Made by a program: the position numbers and the translations under genes. A stretch of 64,000 bases of DNA. It comes from Psychrobacter sp. APC 3281 (lineage in GTDB: Bacteria > Pseudomonadota > Gammaproteobacteria > Pseudomonadales > Moraxellaceae). The stretch covers positions 62,001 through 126,000 of the forward strand of contig NZ_JASDCS010000008.1 of NCBI RefSeq assembly GCF_030407815.1, in the 5' to 3' direction. Below the pieces are notes generated by a model. That model was not told the DNA's origin. It searched no databases and saw only the letters and a program-made list of their open reading frames with translations. Positions 20,018 to 28,042 of this stretch are shown in pieces (positions within the stretch are counted from its first letter, which is position 1; each line of letters opens with the position of its first letter).

Positions 20018-20575
20018 TTATAGCAAGGCAACAAACTGCTTTAGCATCGCTGGGTGGGCGGGCCATGCAGGTGCCGTTACCAGTTGGCCATCTGTAATAG
20101 CGCCATCCATAGGTAACTCGATATACTCAGCGCCAGCCATTTCTATTTCTGGCTGACACGCAGGATAAGCAGATACTTTTTTACCCTTTAATACGCCAGC
20201 AGCCGTCAGCATTTGTGGCCCATGGCAAACCGATGCAATCGGTTTATCAGTATTTGCGAAATGCTGAATCATTGCAATGACCTTAGCATTCAAGCGCAAG
20301 TATTCTGGCGCACGTCCACCCGGTAAATACAAAGCATCGTAATCTTCTACATTGATATCAGCAAAAGACGCATTAAGGAAAAAATTATGACCGCGTTTTT
20401 CGGTATAAGTTTGATCACCTTCGAAGTCGTGTATTGAGGTAGCAATGCTATCACCTGCCACTTTATCTGGGCAGACCGCATCAACCTCATGTCCCATCGC
20501 TAGTAGCGCTTGGAACGGAACCATGTTTTCATAGTCTTCAACAAAATCACCGGTTATGATAAGTACTTTAGCCAT
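20018..20575 (-). CDS. DJ-1/PfpI family protein
   Basis: A 185-residue class I amidotransferase-like protein of the DJ-1/PfpI superfamily, whose members act as glyoxalases/deglycases, chaperones or peptidases. The nucleophile elbow SVCHGPQ places Cys117 and His118, with a supporting Glu in FVEDYE near residue 13-16. The conserved [13 protein letters not shown] segment lies near 83-94. I chose the ATG at 20575 ([11 protein letters not shown]), which has GTGAGAA upstream; the 32 residues before it do not resemble the family. Which chemistry it performs cannot be told from sequence. Confidence 0.88.
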   Translation of the reverse strand: MAKVLIITGDFVEDYENMVPFQALLAMGHEVDAVCPDKVAGDSIATSIHDFEGDQTYTEKRGHNFFLNASFADINVEDYDALYLPGGRAPEYLRLNAKVIAMIQHFANTDKPIASVCHGPQMLTAAGVLKGKKVSAYPACQPEIEMAGAEYIELPMDGAITDGQLVTAPAWPAHPAMLKQFVALL

Positions 20576-20745
20576 GATATTCTCACTGTATTGTAATAAA
20601 ACATTGTAATGAAATATGGGAACCCAAATTAGTTTATAGCGACTTCGCTTAAAATGAGCCTGAATATCCATTCAAACATAAAAAACAACGACTGGGTAAT
20701 ATGTGAATACTACAAACAATCACTTTTTAAAATAAAATAATAAAT

Positions 20746-21786
20746 TCAGCTGTTGTCTAATAACTTCAAATCTATCAATATCTTATCCATTTCCTGATAC
20801 CGTCTCTCTACCCGTTTCGCCAATGCTTTGTCGACAATACATTGATAGTGACTACATTCTGCTGATAACGTTGGAATAGGTTGTTGGCAATGCTGAATCG
20901 CCCACACTTTTAATTTCTCATTGCTATTGGCGCTTACCTGAAACGGGCGCTTGCCTGTTAGTATCTCAACCATCATTACGCCAAACGCGTAGATATCACT
21001 TTGCACCGTTGCACGCTGTCCTTGCCAGCGCTCAGGTGCGAGATACGCTGGTGTGCCAGCAGGATTTGGTTGGCTATTAGCCACCGTCATATGTTGTGAT
21101 AAAGCAAAATCAGTGAGTAACAATCTAGGAGTCAGATCATTACTCATAGTATCTGCCGGCCATTTATCGTCAGGACCTTCAAGCAAAATATTACTAGGTT
21201 TAATATCATTATGTAGCCAGCCAGCCTGATGCAAATTGACTATCAAGTGTACAGACTTCATGATGAAATGATGCTTTTGTGACGCTATCAATGACAGATA
21301 TTTTGAAGCGGTCAGCTGACTCACCAAGCTACCATTAGGGTAATAAGGCATGACCACTATAACTAGGTGTTGCAACTGCTCTAGTATCTGAACATTTACG
21401 CAATAATGAGCCAATAGCGGCGGTGCGATAACGTTATCTTTGACTATCAATGAAGCATTTACAGCAGCTAAAATATCCGCTTCATGAGTTAAATCAGAAG
21501 CGATAGGATAAGCGCCATCACTCAACTGCCATTTAATCATCACACTGCCAAATTGCGGATGCTGGGCACGTGTTAGTCCTTGGAAATAAGTCTTGTCGAT
21601 ATGTTGCGTTTTGACATCTTGCATTTGCTCTGTGCTTTGCTGAGCAATACGTTGATGCACTACCTCCCTAAAATATTGTGCGTCCAGTTCTTGGTTGATA
21701 ATAGGTAATAGCTGTATCGCCTGCGCTTGCAAGGCTTGCGTAATAGACGGATTACTGGCACTATTTTCCATGGTATTGTTTCTCAT
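20746..21786 (-). CDS. Hanks-type serine/threonine protein kinase
   Basis: A 346-residue cytosolic kinase. Visible elements are Lys85 in SVMIKW, Glu102 in HEADIL, the catalytic loop HNDIKPSNIL (Asp194, Asn199), DFALSQ at 226-231 (DFA instead of DFG), and GTPAYLAPERW at 244-254. The key Lys, Glu and both Asp residues are present, so it is probably active. About 65 residues precede the kinase domain without a known motif. No membrane segment or PASTA repeats are present. It is divergent from the DUF815 ATPase gene. The start is either the first Met or Met6. Confidence 0.88.
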   Translation of the reverse strand: MRNNTMENSASNPSITQALQAQAIQLLPIINQELDAQYFREVVHQRIAQQSTEQMQDVKTQHIDKTYFQGLTRAQHPQFGSVMIKWQLSDGAYPIASDLTHEADILAAVNASLIVKDNVIAPPLLAHYCVNVQILEQLQHLVIVVMPYYPNGSLVSQLTASKYLSLIASQKHHFIMKSVHLIVNLHQAGWLHNDIKPSNILLEGPDDKWPADTMSNDLTPRLLLTDFALSQHMTVANSQPNPAGTPAYLAPERWQGQRATVQSDIYAFGVMMVEILTGKRPFQVSANSNEKLKVWAIQHCQQPIPTLSAECSHYQCIVDKALAKRVERRYQEMDKILIDLKLLDNS

Positions 21787-21963
21787 AATATAGTGAGATT
21801 ACTGCCTTCCCATTCGTATCATTTCCAAAGATAATAATAGCGCGAATAATGATTACAAGTACTACGCTTAGTAGGTACTAAGATTGTAGGCACTGAAATT
21901 TCAGCAGCGTTAATTGTATTTTTGGGTATGGTATTAAAGACAACCTTAATTGCTAGAGCCACT

Positions 21964-22935
21964 ATGTCACAACCAACTATCCCGACCACGCCATCTGATC
22001 AACCTACTTATGCCCTACCCGCACCTTTGTTAGACTTACTCAGTCAGTACTTACAAGAGCGAGTCACACCAACTATTGAAATCGACCCGAGACAGCTTGC
22101 TTATCGCTGGGTTGGTGGACGCACTGGTTACCTGCAGCCTTTGTCGGTCAATTTGTTTTTGAGCTTAGATGACTTGCATGGTATCGATACGCAAAAGTCG
22201 AAACTGGTACAAAACACCCGTCAGTTTATTAAAGGTTACCCTGCCAACCATGTATTGATGTCAGGCACCCGCGGTGCTGGTAAGTCATCATTGATTCGCG
22301 CTTTGCTACAAGCCCATCATAGTGAAGGCTTGCGTATTATTGAGGTGGCCCGCGATGATCTGCAAGTATTGGATAAGATTCGTGCTGCTATTAATGCCCT
22401 ACCAGCAGATTGTCATTGCCGCTATATCGTATACTGTGATGATCTCGCTTTTAATGGTCAAGACGAAAGCTATCGTGCGCTAAAGAGCGTGCTCGATGGC
22501 TCGCTAGACTCTGAGCAAGACAAACTACTGGTCTACGCCACTAGCAATCGCCGTCGCTTGCTACCGCAGATGATGAAAGACAATGTCGATATTTATAATG
22601 GGCAGACGGATGAAGTCAATCCCTATGAGGCCATTGATGAAACCGTGTCATTATCAGATCGATTCGGTTTGTCCCTTACCTTCCATCCTATGGATCAGCA
22701 GACTTATCTGCAAATCGTTCAGCATTATTTGAATTTAGAGCAGCAAAAAATCTCCGCTGATCTGGATAATGATGCTAAGGACATTTTAGCAAGTCAGTCT
22801 ATGCCTGACACGATCAGAAAGGATGCGCTACGCTGGGCCTCAGAACGTGGTGGTCGCTCAGGACGAGTTGCTTATCAATTTAGCCGTTTTTGGAGTGGTG
22901 AAACACAATTGGCTATCGAAGACAGTAAGTGCTAG
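21964..22935 (+). CDS. DUF815-type AAA ATPase
   Basis: A 324-residue P-loop ATPase of the DUF815 (YcaO-unrelated) family. Walker A is GTRGAGKSSL at residues 101-110 and the Walker B-like segment is YIVYCDDLAF. ATSNRRRLLP and the ERGGRSGRVAYQF tail are typical of this family. No biochemical role is established that I can name. I place the start at the ATG at 21964 (MSQPTI); upstream ATG 21928 and TTG 21922 add residues with no match and no better ribosome site. It is divergent from the kinase gene. Confidence 0.82.
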   Translation: MSQPTIPTTPSDQPTYALPAPLLDLLSQYLQERVTPTIEIDPRQLAYRWVGGRTGYLQPLSVNLFLSLDDLHGIDTQKSKLVQNTRQFIKGYPANHVLMSGTRGAGKSSLIRALLQAHHSEGLRIIEVARDDLQVLDKIRAAINALPADCHCRYIVYCDDLAFNGQDESYRALKSVLDGSLDSEQDKLLVYATSNRRRLLPQMMKDNVDIYNGQTDEVNPYEAIDETVSLSDRFGLSLTFHPMDQQTYLQIVQHYLNLEQQKISADLDNDAKDILASQSMPDTIRKDALRWASERGGRSGRVAYQFSRFWSGETQLAIEDSKC

Positions 22936-22975
22936 GTCATATTTAACGCTAAATCATATCTAAGCTTAGCCATAT

Positions 22976-24112
22976 CTAATCACTGCGTGCAGAGCCTATA
23001 TACTGCACGCAGTTGTCCTTTTGACTGCCCTCTTGATTGCTTGCCGACTCAATTGCACCATCAACCATATATTGGTCAAAATCTGCGGCTAACCAAAGAT
23101 TACCTTCATAAACGCTCTCAGCATCTAAGCGAATATGTGCCATGTTTGGCGTCTTGCTATTAGGGTTATCAAAACCCTGATAGCGAGCGCTAAAGTGGGT
23201 CAAAATGATGTTTTTCAGGTTCATCTTTTGCGCGAATGTACCCACCACATGCGCGCTACTATGCATCGGATCATAGTCTGGGTTTTTAGCGTGAATCTTA
23301 GTCAGCACCTCGTGGGTATACGTCGCTTCATGCACTAATAAATCCGCATTGATAACGGCTTTGCTTAACAAGTTTGGCGTATCATTGTCTCCTGCCACCA
23401 CCACTCGCGTCCGCTGTATCTCATTGTCAACATAATCTACTGAGCGCAATTGTCTATTACCCTCAGTCGTGACATCTTCGCCTTGCTGTAACTTGCCCCA
23501 TAGTGCACTTGCTGGAATACCATCTGCCACAAGCTTATCTGTATTAAGGATGCGGCGGCTAATAGTCTGAGTAATACCAAAGGCATGAGAAGCAACCCGA
23601 TGTGATAGCGGCGTGATATCAATATCAAGCTGATGTTGGTCGCTTAAGCTAATGTTAACCTTATTCGTATCACCTTGCTCAGCTAACACCTCTTCAATCG
23701 CTACAAAATTGAGAGCAAAGGGTAGATACAGCTCTGTAGTGACGATAATGGCATCAAGCAAAGTAGCAATCGCTTTTGGGGCAATCAAAGTTAATGGTTC
23801 ACGGCGTCCTGACATAGCAGCGCTTGCTAATAGCCCTGGCAGACCGTAGCAATGGTCACCATGCACATGAGTGATGCAAATAGCAGCCAATTGATGCAAT
23901 GAGAGTTTGGTATGTAGCAATTGCTGCTGTGTGCCTTCACCGCAATCAATCAGCACCCATGGGCGCGATTTCTTACTCTGATTATTCTGTTGACGACTCC
24001 CTTGCTGTACGCCAGAGCTATGCGGATTCATACACTCTATTGCCAATGCGGTCACATTACGCTGTTTGGTCGGTACACCTGCAGAGGTACCCAAAAAGGT
24101 TAGCTTTAGCAT
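22976..24112 (-). CDS. rnz: Ribonuclease Z
   Basis: Metallo-beta-lactamase-fold endonuclease that trims tRNA 3' trailers. LTFLGTSAGVPTKQRN opens the protein. The zinc motif is CITHVHGDHCYGLPGLLA, and further ligands occur in PLSHRV, HEATY and ILTHFSARYQG. At 378 residues it is somewhat longer than typical short-form enzymes (about 300 to 320), because of a polar insert near residues 33-48 and a tail of about 25 residues. It converges with the DUF815 gene. Confidence 0.95.
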   Translation of the reverse strand: MLKLTFLGTSAGVPTKQRNVTALAIECMNPHSSGVQQGSRQQNNQSKKSRPWVLIDCGEGTQQQLLHTKLSLHQLAAICITHVHGDHCYGLPGLLASAAMSGRREPLTLIAPKAIATLLDAIIVTTELYLPFALNFVAIEEVLAEQGDTNKVNISLSDQHQLDIDITPLSHRVASHAFGITQTISRRILNTDKLVADGIPASALWGKLQQGEDVTTEGNRQLRSVDYVDNEIQRTRVVVAGDNDTPNLLSKAVINADLLVHEATYTHEVLTKIHAKNPDYDPMHSSAHVVGTFAQKMNLKNIILTHFSARYQGFDNPNSKTPNMAHIRLDAESVYEGNLWLAADFDQYMVDGAIESASNQEGSQKDNCVQYIGSARSD

Positions 24113-24215
24113 AAGGATGCCTTTTATTTATCAGGAGTACTGGCTCAGAAGTACGAGAGCTTCTCTTCATTCTAAATCAATGACAGAAATAAGATAAACG
24201 AAGAAGATGCCCTAG

Positions 24216-24527
24216 CTATGACAATTGGCATATCATGGTTTTTTGACCTTCAACCATTTGTCCACCATTGGCGGTGCACTCGTTTACCATATTCGATTCG
24301 TAAGATTTCCAGCCACCATAAAAGCTCGCTGCACACAGAATTACCACTAGAATTTTCTGTGACCACGACTTGATAGAGACTTGCTGGCTATTAATCTGCT
24401 GTCTATTATTTTCTTGCATACTGGTATCTTGCTTATTAAGTGATGTTTGAGTTGCTGACTGATTGTCATCTTTATCTAGGCTATCTTGCTTTAGATTGTC
24501 TTTATTCGAGGTGTTTAGATCTGTCAT
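24216..24527 (-). CDS. Small single-pass membrane protein of unknown function
   Basis: A 103-residue protein. The first ~52 residues are polar and rich in Asn, Gln, Ser and Asp. One membrane helix follows (ILVVILCAASFYGGW, about 59-73), then a short tail with two Cys (NECTANGGQMVEGQKTMICQLS) that probably form a disulfide outside the cytoplasm. An AGGA ribosome site lies 8 nt before the ATG. It lies between rnz and the GST gene, behind the GST terminator. I do not recognise a family. Confidence 0.75.
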   Translation of the reverse strand: MTDLNTSNKDNLKQDSLDKDDNQSATQTSLNKQDTSMQENNRQQINSQQVSIKSWSQKILVVILCAASFYGGWKSYESNMVNECTANGGQMVEGQKTMICQLS

Positions 24528-24538
24528 AACATTATCCT

Positions 24539-24573
24539 AAAAAAGGCTTTGTTTATTCATAAACAAAGCCTTT
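24539..24573 (-). terminator. Rho-independent terminator after the GST gene
   Basis: A perfect 14-bp stem (24542-24555 with 24560-24573) and a 4-nt loop. On the minus strand a run of six Ts follows the GC-rich base. It lies just past the GST stop and just ahead of the small membrane protein gene. Confidence 0.85.
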
Positions 24574-24621
24574 GGTCTACATGGCTACTTAAGCGTTGAG
24601 GGAGGATTATACCAGCATCCT

Positions 24622-25290
24622 TTAAAAATTCAGACGGCCGCCCTTTTTTTCTGCTCGCTTAAAGGCATCTCGTTCTTCGCAGCGTTTGAGCCAGTTCAAA
24701 AGATTGGTATATTTACTCTGATCTAGACCTGCACCAGCATTGGCACCCAAGACTGCAAGATGCATTTGAATATCAGCGGCGCTAAATTCACTACCTGCAA
24801 ACCAATGGTTTTCATGTAGATGACGCTCCATCATATCTAGCATTTTCTCCAAACCGCTACTGATCATGTTTTTTTCAATCTGACCTTGGATTTTTTTGCT
24901 GATAGGTTTGATTAGCATCGGCGACTGAGACACTACTTTTGTGAATACCAAACGCATGACCAACAGTGGCATTAATGAAGCCTCTGCAAAGTGTAGCCAA
25001 AACGTATAGGCTTCCCATGCTGTTTCGTTCTTATCGTCAGGTTTGAACTGCTTTTCTTTGTCGTAATGCTTAATCAGATATTCAATAATGAATCCTGACT
25101 CAATCAGCACACGATTGTCTGCTTCTAGTATCGGCGCATTACCAATCGGATGCACTTGCTTTAGGCTATCAGGAGCACGGTATGCCTTATTGCGCTCATA
25201 GCAAGTCAATTTATAATCGGCGCCGAGCTCTTCCAACAGCCAGATAATACGAAACGAGCGCGAGTTTGCTAAATGATGAAGATGTAACAT
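24622..25290 (-). CDS. Glutathione S-transferase family protein
   Basis: A 222-residue two-domain protein. The thioredoxin-like N-terminal domain begins MLHLHHLANSRSFRIIWLLEEL and includes the glutathione-binding stretch GNAPILEADNRVLIESGFI. A helical C-terminal domain carries the N-capping box FSAADIQMHL. Such enzymes conjugate glutathione or act in redox and detoxification. The Ser in ANSRSFR is the likely catalytic position. The substrate is unknown. It has its own terminator downstream. Confidence 0.9.
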   Translation of the reverse strand: MLHLHHLANSRSFRIIWLLEELGADYKLTCYERNKAYRAPDSLKQVHPIGNAPILEADNRVLIESGFIIEYLIKHYDKEKQFKPDDKNETAWEAYTFWLHFAEASLMPLLVMRLVFTKVVSQSPMLIKPISKKIQGQIEKNMISSGLEKMLDMMERHLHENHWFAGSEFSAADIQMHLAVLGANAGAGLDQSKYTNLLNWLKRCEERDAFKRAEKKGGRLNF

Positions 25291-25484
25291 AAACCGTCCT
25301 AGTTATATATTGTAGTAAATCAGCCATAGTATCTCAGATATAGCGCCATATGTTCACTCAATCGCGGCACTACTGCTCTCGATAATAGCGTAATTTCTAC
25401 TCCTTTAATACTGTGAGTTGGCAGACATACTGGAAAACTATGCCTACCGAATCGATACTATCTAAGACGGTGTACTCTTTGACA

Positions 25485-26555
25485 TCAATCTAAATGCAAT
25501 GCTTCAATCTTACGCGTCATTTTATCTATCTTTTGCTGATATTTTTTGATTTGGCGGAATCGATGCGCGATTAGCACGCCTTTGATACGGCGATTTTTCA
25601 GACGACGACGTGGTGGGAAACTGCCTACTTGTGGCTCATTGTAGCCATGTAAGCGGTCTTCACGTTTACGCGCCATATAGCCCAGCGCACTATCAGCAAT
25701 CATAATCAGCAGTGCGATAAAAATCATGCTGTACATCAGCATGGAGCCACCATCATGTAAGTTACGATCTAAAATTGCGATTGAGAAGATGAACAAGAAT
25801 ATTGGCTCAAGGTAACACAGAGTGCCAAATAGTGAGACAGGCAGCTTCTGACTGGCTACCATCGTCAGTGACATCGCAGCGGTACTAATAATGCCCAATA
25901 GTGGCAGCAGATACCAAAGCTTGTGGTTAGTGATTGCTACCTCAAAACCGCCATTCATATACAGCGCGACCAATACCACTGGTAACAACAATACAAGGTC
26001 TGAGATAAGACCAGTAATAGGCGGCACGGCCAACTTACGACGTAGTAGATAATAAGGAGGATAACCCAAGCACACAAACAAAGTCGCCCAAGAAATAGCA
26101 CCATACTCAAAAATATCGTAAGCGATACCAAGACCTGCACATACGATAGCAGCCCACTGAAGTAAGCTCATATCTTCGTTGTAAAAGAACCTGCCGACAA
26201 CAATCATAATCATCGGATATAGAAAATAACCCAACGTTACCTCAAGTCCCAAACCATTGACTGGCGCCCACATAAATATCCAGATTTGCGCGCCCAAAAT
26301 CGGTGTGGGTAGTATAAATAAAAACCACTCTTTCGCGTTCTTTAGTGTTTTTAGATAATCAAAAATGTGCTGCCACTGCTTTAGTACACTGACCAGCAGT
26401 ACTAGACTAAAAAACATCGTCAGCACGCGCCACGAAGCGACTTGCGTACCTGATAATGGTTGCAACAGTAGACCAAATAAGAACAGTAATGAGTATAAAA
26501 AATTTGCAGCGACAGCAGTGATTGTACCCTGCGAGGTTTGGTTAGTAGTCAGCAT
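25485..26555 (-). CDS. RarD-like EamA/DMT transporter, copy 1
   Basis: A 356-residue inner-membrane transporter with about ten hydrophobic segments, resembling RarD (drug/metabolite transporter superfamily). Segments such as GTQVASWRVL, ILGAQIWIFMWAPVNG and GYFLYPMIMIVVGRFFY match that group. A basic C-terminal tail of about 70 residues (rich in Arg, Lys and Gln) is predicted to be cytosolic. I chose the ATG at 26555 because it has AAGG about 9 nt upstream and matches the start of the neighbouring paralogue. The frame stays open further back only through the terminator hairpin. The substrate is unknown. Confidence 0.87.
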   Translation of the reverse strand: MLTTNQTSQGTITAVAANFLYSLLFLFGLLLQPLSGTQVASWRVLTMFFSLVLLVSVLKQWQHIFDYLKTLKNAKEWFLFILPTPILGAQIWIFMWAPVNGLGLEVTLGYFLYPMIMIVVGRFFYNEDMSLLQWAAIVCAGLGIAYDIFEYGAISWATLFVCLGYPPYYLLRRKLAVPPITGLISDLVLLLPVVLVALYMNGGFEVAITNHKLWYLLPLLGIISTAAMSLTMVASQKLPVSLFGTLCYLEPIFLFIFSIAILDRNLHDGGSMLMYSMIFIALLIMIADSALGYMARKREDRLHGYNEPQVGSFPPRRRLKNRRIKGVLIAHRFRQIKKYQQKIDKMTRKIEALHLD

Positions 26556-26596
26556 CACAACAGCCTTTAAAGATTGGGGCACATCCATGGCAATTT

Positions 26597-26640
26597 TTAA
26601 AAAAAACAAAAGCCTCAGACGAGAACGTCTGAGGCTTTTG
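26597..26640 (-). terminator. Strong hairpin-T terminator between the two DMT genes
   Basis: A perfect 15-bp stem (26607-26621 with 26626-26640), a 4-nt loop, and eight Ts on the minus strand. It lies between the DMT copy 2 stop and the DMT copy 1 start, only about 40 nt before the copy 1 ATG. A near-identical hairpin precedes copy 2. It could be the terminator of the upstream gene, or an attenuator in the copy 1 leader. Confidence 0.88.
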
Positions 26641-26795
26641 CATATAAGGTCGTCGCGCAATCTAAGTTGAACGCTTTTGATGTGTTAGGCTTACATCATG
26701 GTCGGCATTATGTCAAAATCAGAATGAATAAGCAATGCCACTGTTCATCTAGTGTCTAAACTTTTAAATTGAGTGAATTTAATGCAGGTAAGTGC

Positions 26796-27866
26796 TTATT
26801 TTGCATCAAGTTGTTCGATTTTTTGCTGTATCTTATCCATCTTCTTTTGGTAACGACGAATCTTGCGAAAACGATGGGCTTTTAGCACGCCATCGATACG
26901 CTGATTGATAAAGTGACGACGCGGTGGAAAGCCGCCAATCTGAAGCTCTCTATAGCCATGCAAGCGGTCATTACGCTGACGAACGAGGTAACCTTTTACG
27001 CTATCGGCCATCATGACCAGTAACGCAAGCGTAATCATCCCGTACATAAAGAGTGAACCACCTTCTTCAAGGCTTTGACTCAGAATCGTGATAGACAATA
27101 CGAATAACAGCATTGGCTCGATATAACTTAATGCCCCAAACAGTGATACTGGCAACTTGCTACTGGCAATCATCGTCAGCGACATCGCAAGCGCACTAAA
27201 AGCACCAAGCAGCGGCAACAGATACCAGAACTTCATGTCTTGCGCCGCAACATCAAAACCGCCCGTCATATATAGCACGATCAGCACGACTGGTGTCAAC
27301 AGCGTCAAATCAAACAATAAGCCCGTAATGGGTGGTACAGAAAGGGTGCGCCGTAGCAGATAATACGGTGGATAACCCAAGCATACAAACAGTGTCACCC
27401 AAGAGACTGAACCATACTGAACAATATCGTAGCCGATACCGAGTGCTGCAAATATCGCGGCAGCCCATTGCAAAATACTCATATATTCATGGTAAAAGAA
27501 TCGACCAAGCACAATCATCACTAGCGGCAATAAAAAATAGCCCAACGTAACATCGAGACCAAACCCATTGACCGGCGCCCACATAAACAACCAAATCTGT
27601 CCCCCTAGGATTGGCGCAGGCAGTATAAATATTAGCCATTCTTTTGGTGTCTTTAGCGTCTTTATATAATCAAAAACACGTTGCCACTGCTTAGTCAAAC
27701 TGACCAATATTACCAAACTGAGCAACATCATGAGCACACGCCATGATGCTACCTGCGTCCCTGTTAAGGGCAGCATAAACAGTCCAAACAAAAACATCAT
27801 CGAGAATAAAAAGCTCGATGATACCGAAGCAACCGTTCCCTGAAAAGTTTGATTGGTCGTAAGCAT
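26796..27866 (-). CDS. RarD-like EamA/DMT transporter, copy 2
   Basis: A 356-residue paralogue of the adjacent transporter, of exactly the same length and readily alignable throughout. Shared blocks include MLTTNQT, GTQVASWRVL, VTLFVCLGYPPYYLLRR and the basic C-terminal tail. About ten membrane segments are expected. I chose the ATG at 27866 with the AAGG-type ribosome site, as for copy 1. It lies downstream of gyrA, behind the gyrA terminator. Tandem duplication followed by divergence is the simplest origin; whether both share a substrate is unknown. Confidence 0.87.
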   Translation of the reverse strand: MLTTNQTFQGTVASVSSSFLFSMMFLFGLFMLPLTGTQVASWRVLMMLLSLVILVSLTKQWQRVFDYIKTLKTPKEWLIFILPAPILGGQIWLFMWAPVNGFGLDVTLGYFLLPLVMIVLGRFFYHEYMSILQWAAAIFAALGIGYDIVQYGSVSWVTLFVCLGYPPYYLLRRTLSVPPITGLLFDLTLLTPVVLIVLYMTGGFDVAAQDMKFWYLLPLLGAFSALAMSLTMIASSKLPVSLFGALSYIEPMLLFVLSITILSQSLEEGGSLFMYGMITLALLVMMADSVKGYLVRQRNDRLHGYRELQIGGFPPRRHFINQRIDGVLKAHRFRKIRRYQKKMDKIQQKIEQLDAK

Positions 27867-27920
27867 AACAACAGCCTTAAAAAATAGAACCTTATTTACA
27901 GTATTGAAAAAATGAGAATG

Positions 27921-27961
27921 AAAAAACAAAAGCCTCCGACGATAACGTCAGAGGCTTTTTT
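27921..27961 (-). terminator. Rho-independent terminator after gyrA
   Basis: A 14-bp stem with one mismatch (27928-27941 with 27946-27959), a 4-nt loop, and TTTTTT after a single G on the minus strand. It lies about 80 nt past the gyrA stop and about 55 nt before the DMT copy 2 ATG. It is almost the same sequence as the hairpin at 26597-26640. Confidence 0.87.
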
Positions 27962-28042
27962 CTAGAAAAATGCTAAGAGACTAGACTCAAAAGCTAATTA
28001 CCAAGACTATTACTCGTCATCGTCTTATGCATAGTTAGTCTA

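Noticed and set aside
19562..20575. DJ-1 plus ribbon-helix-helix pair as a defence or toxin-antitoxin module
   Set aside because: No toxin-like partner or defence domain is present; the two-gene linkage and palindrome only suggest a regulated operon.
26556..26660. N-terminal extension of DMT copy 1 through the hairpin
   Set aside because: It needs a TTG start and reads through the terminator stem; the paralogue and the ribosome site support the ATG at 26555.
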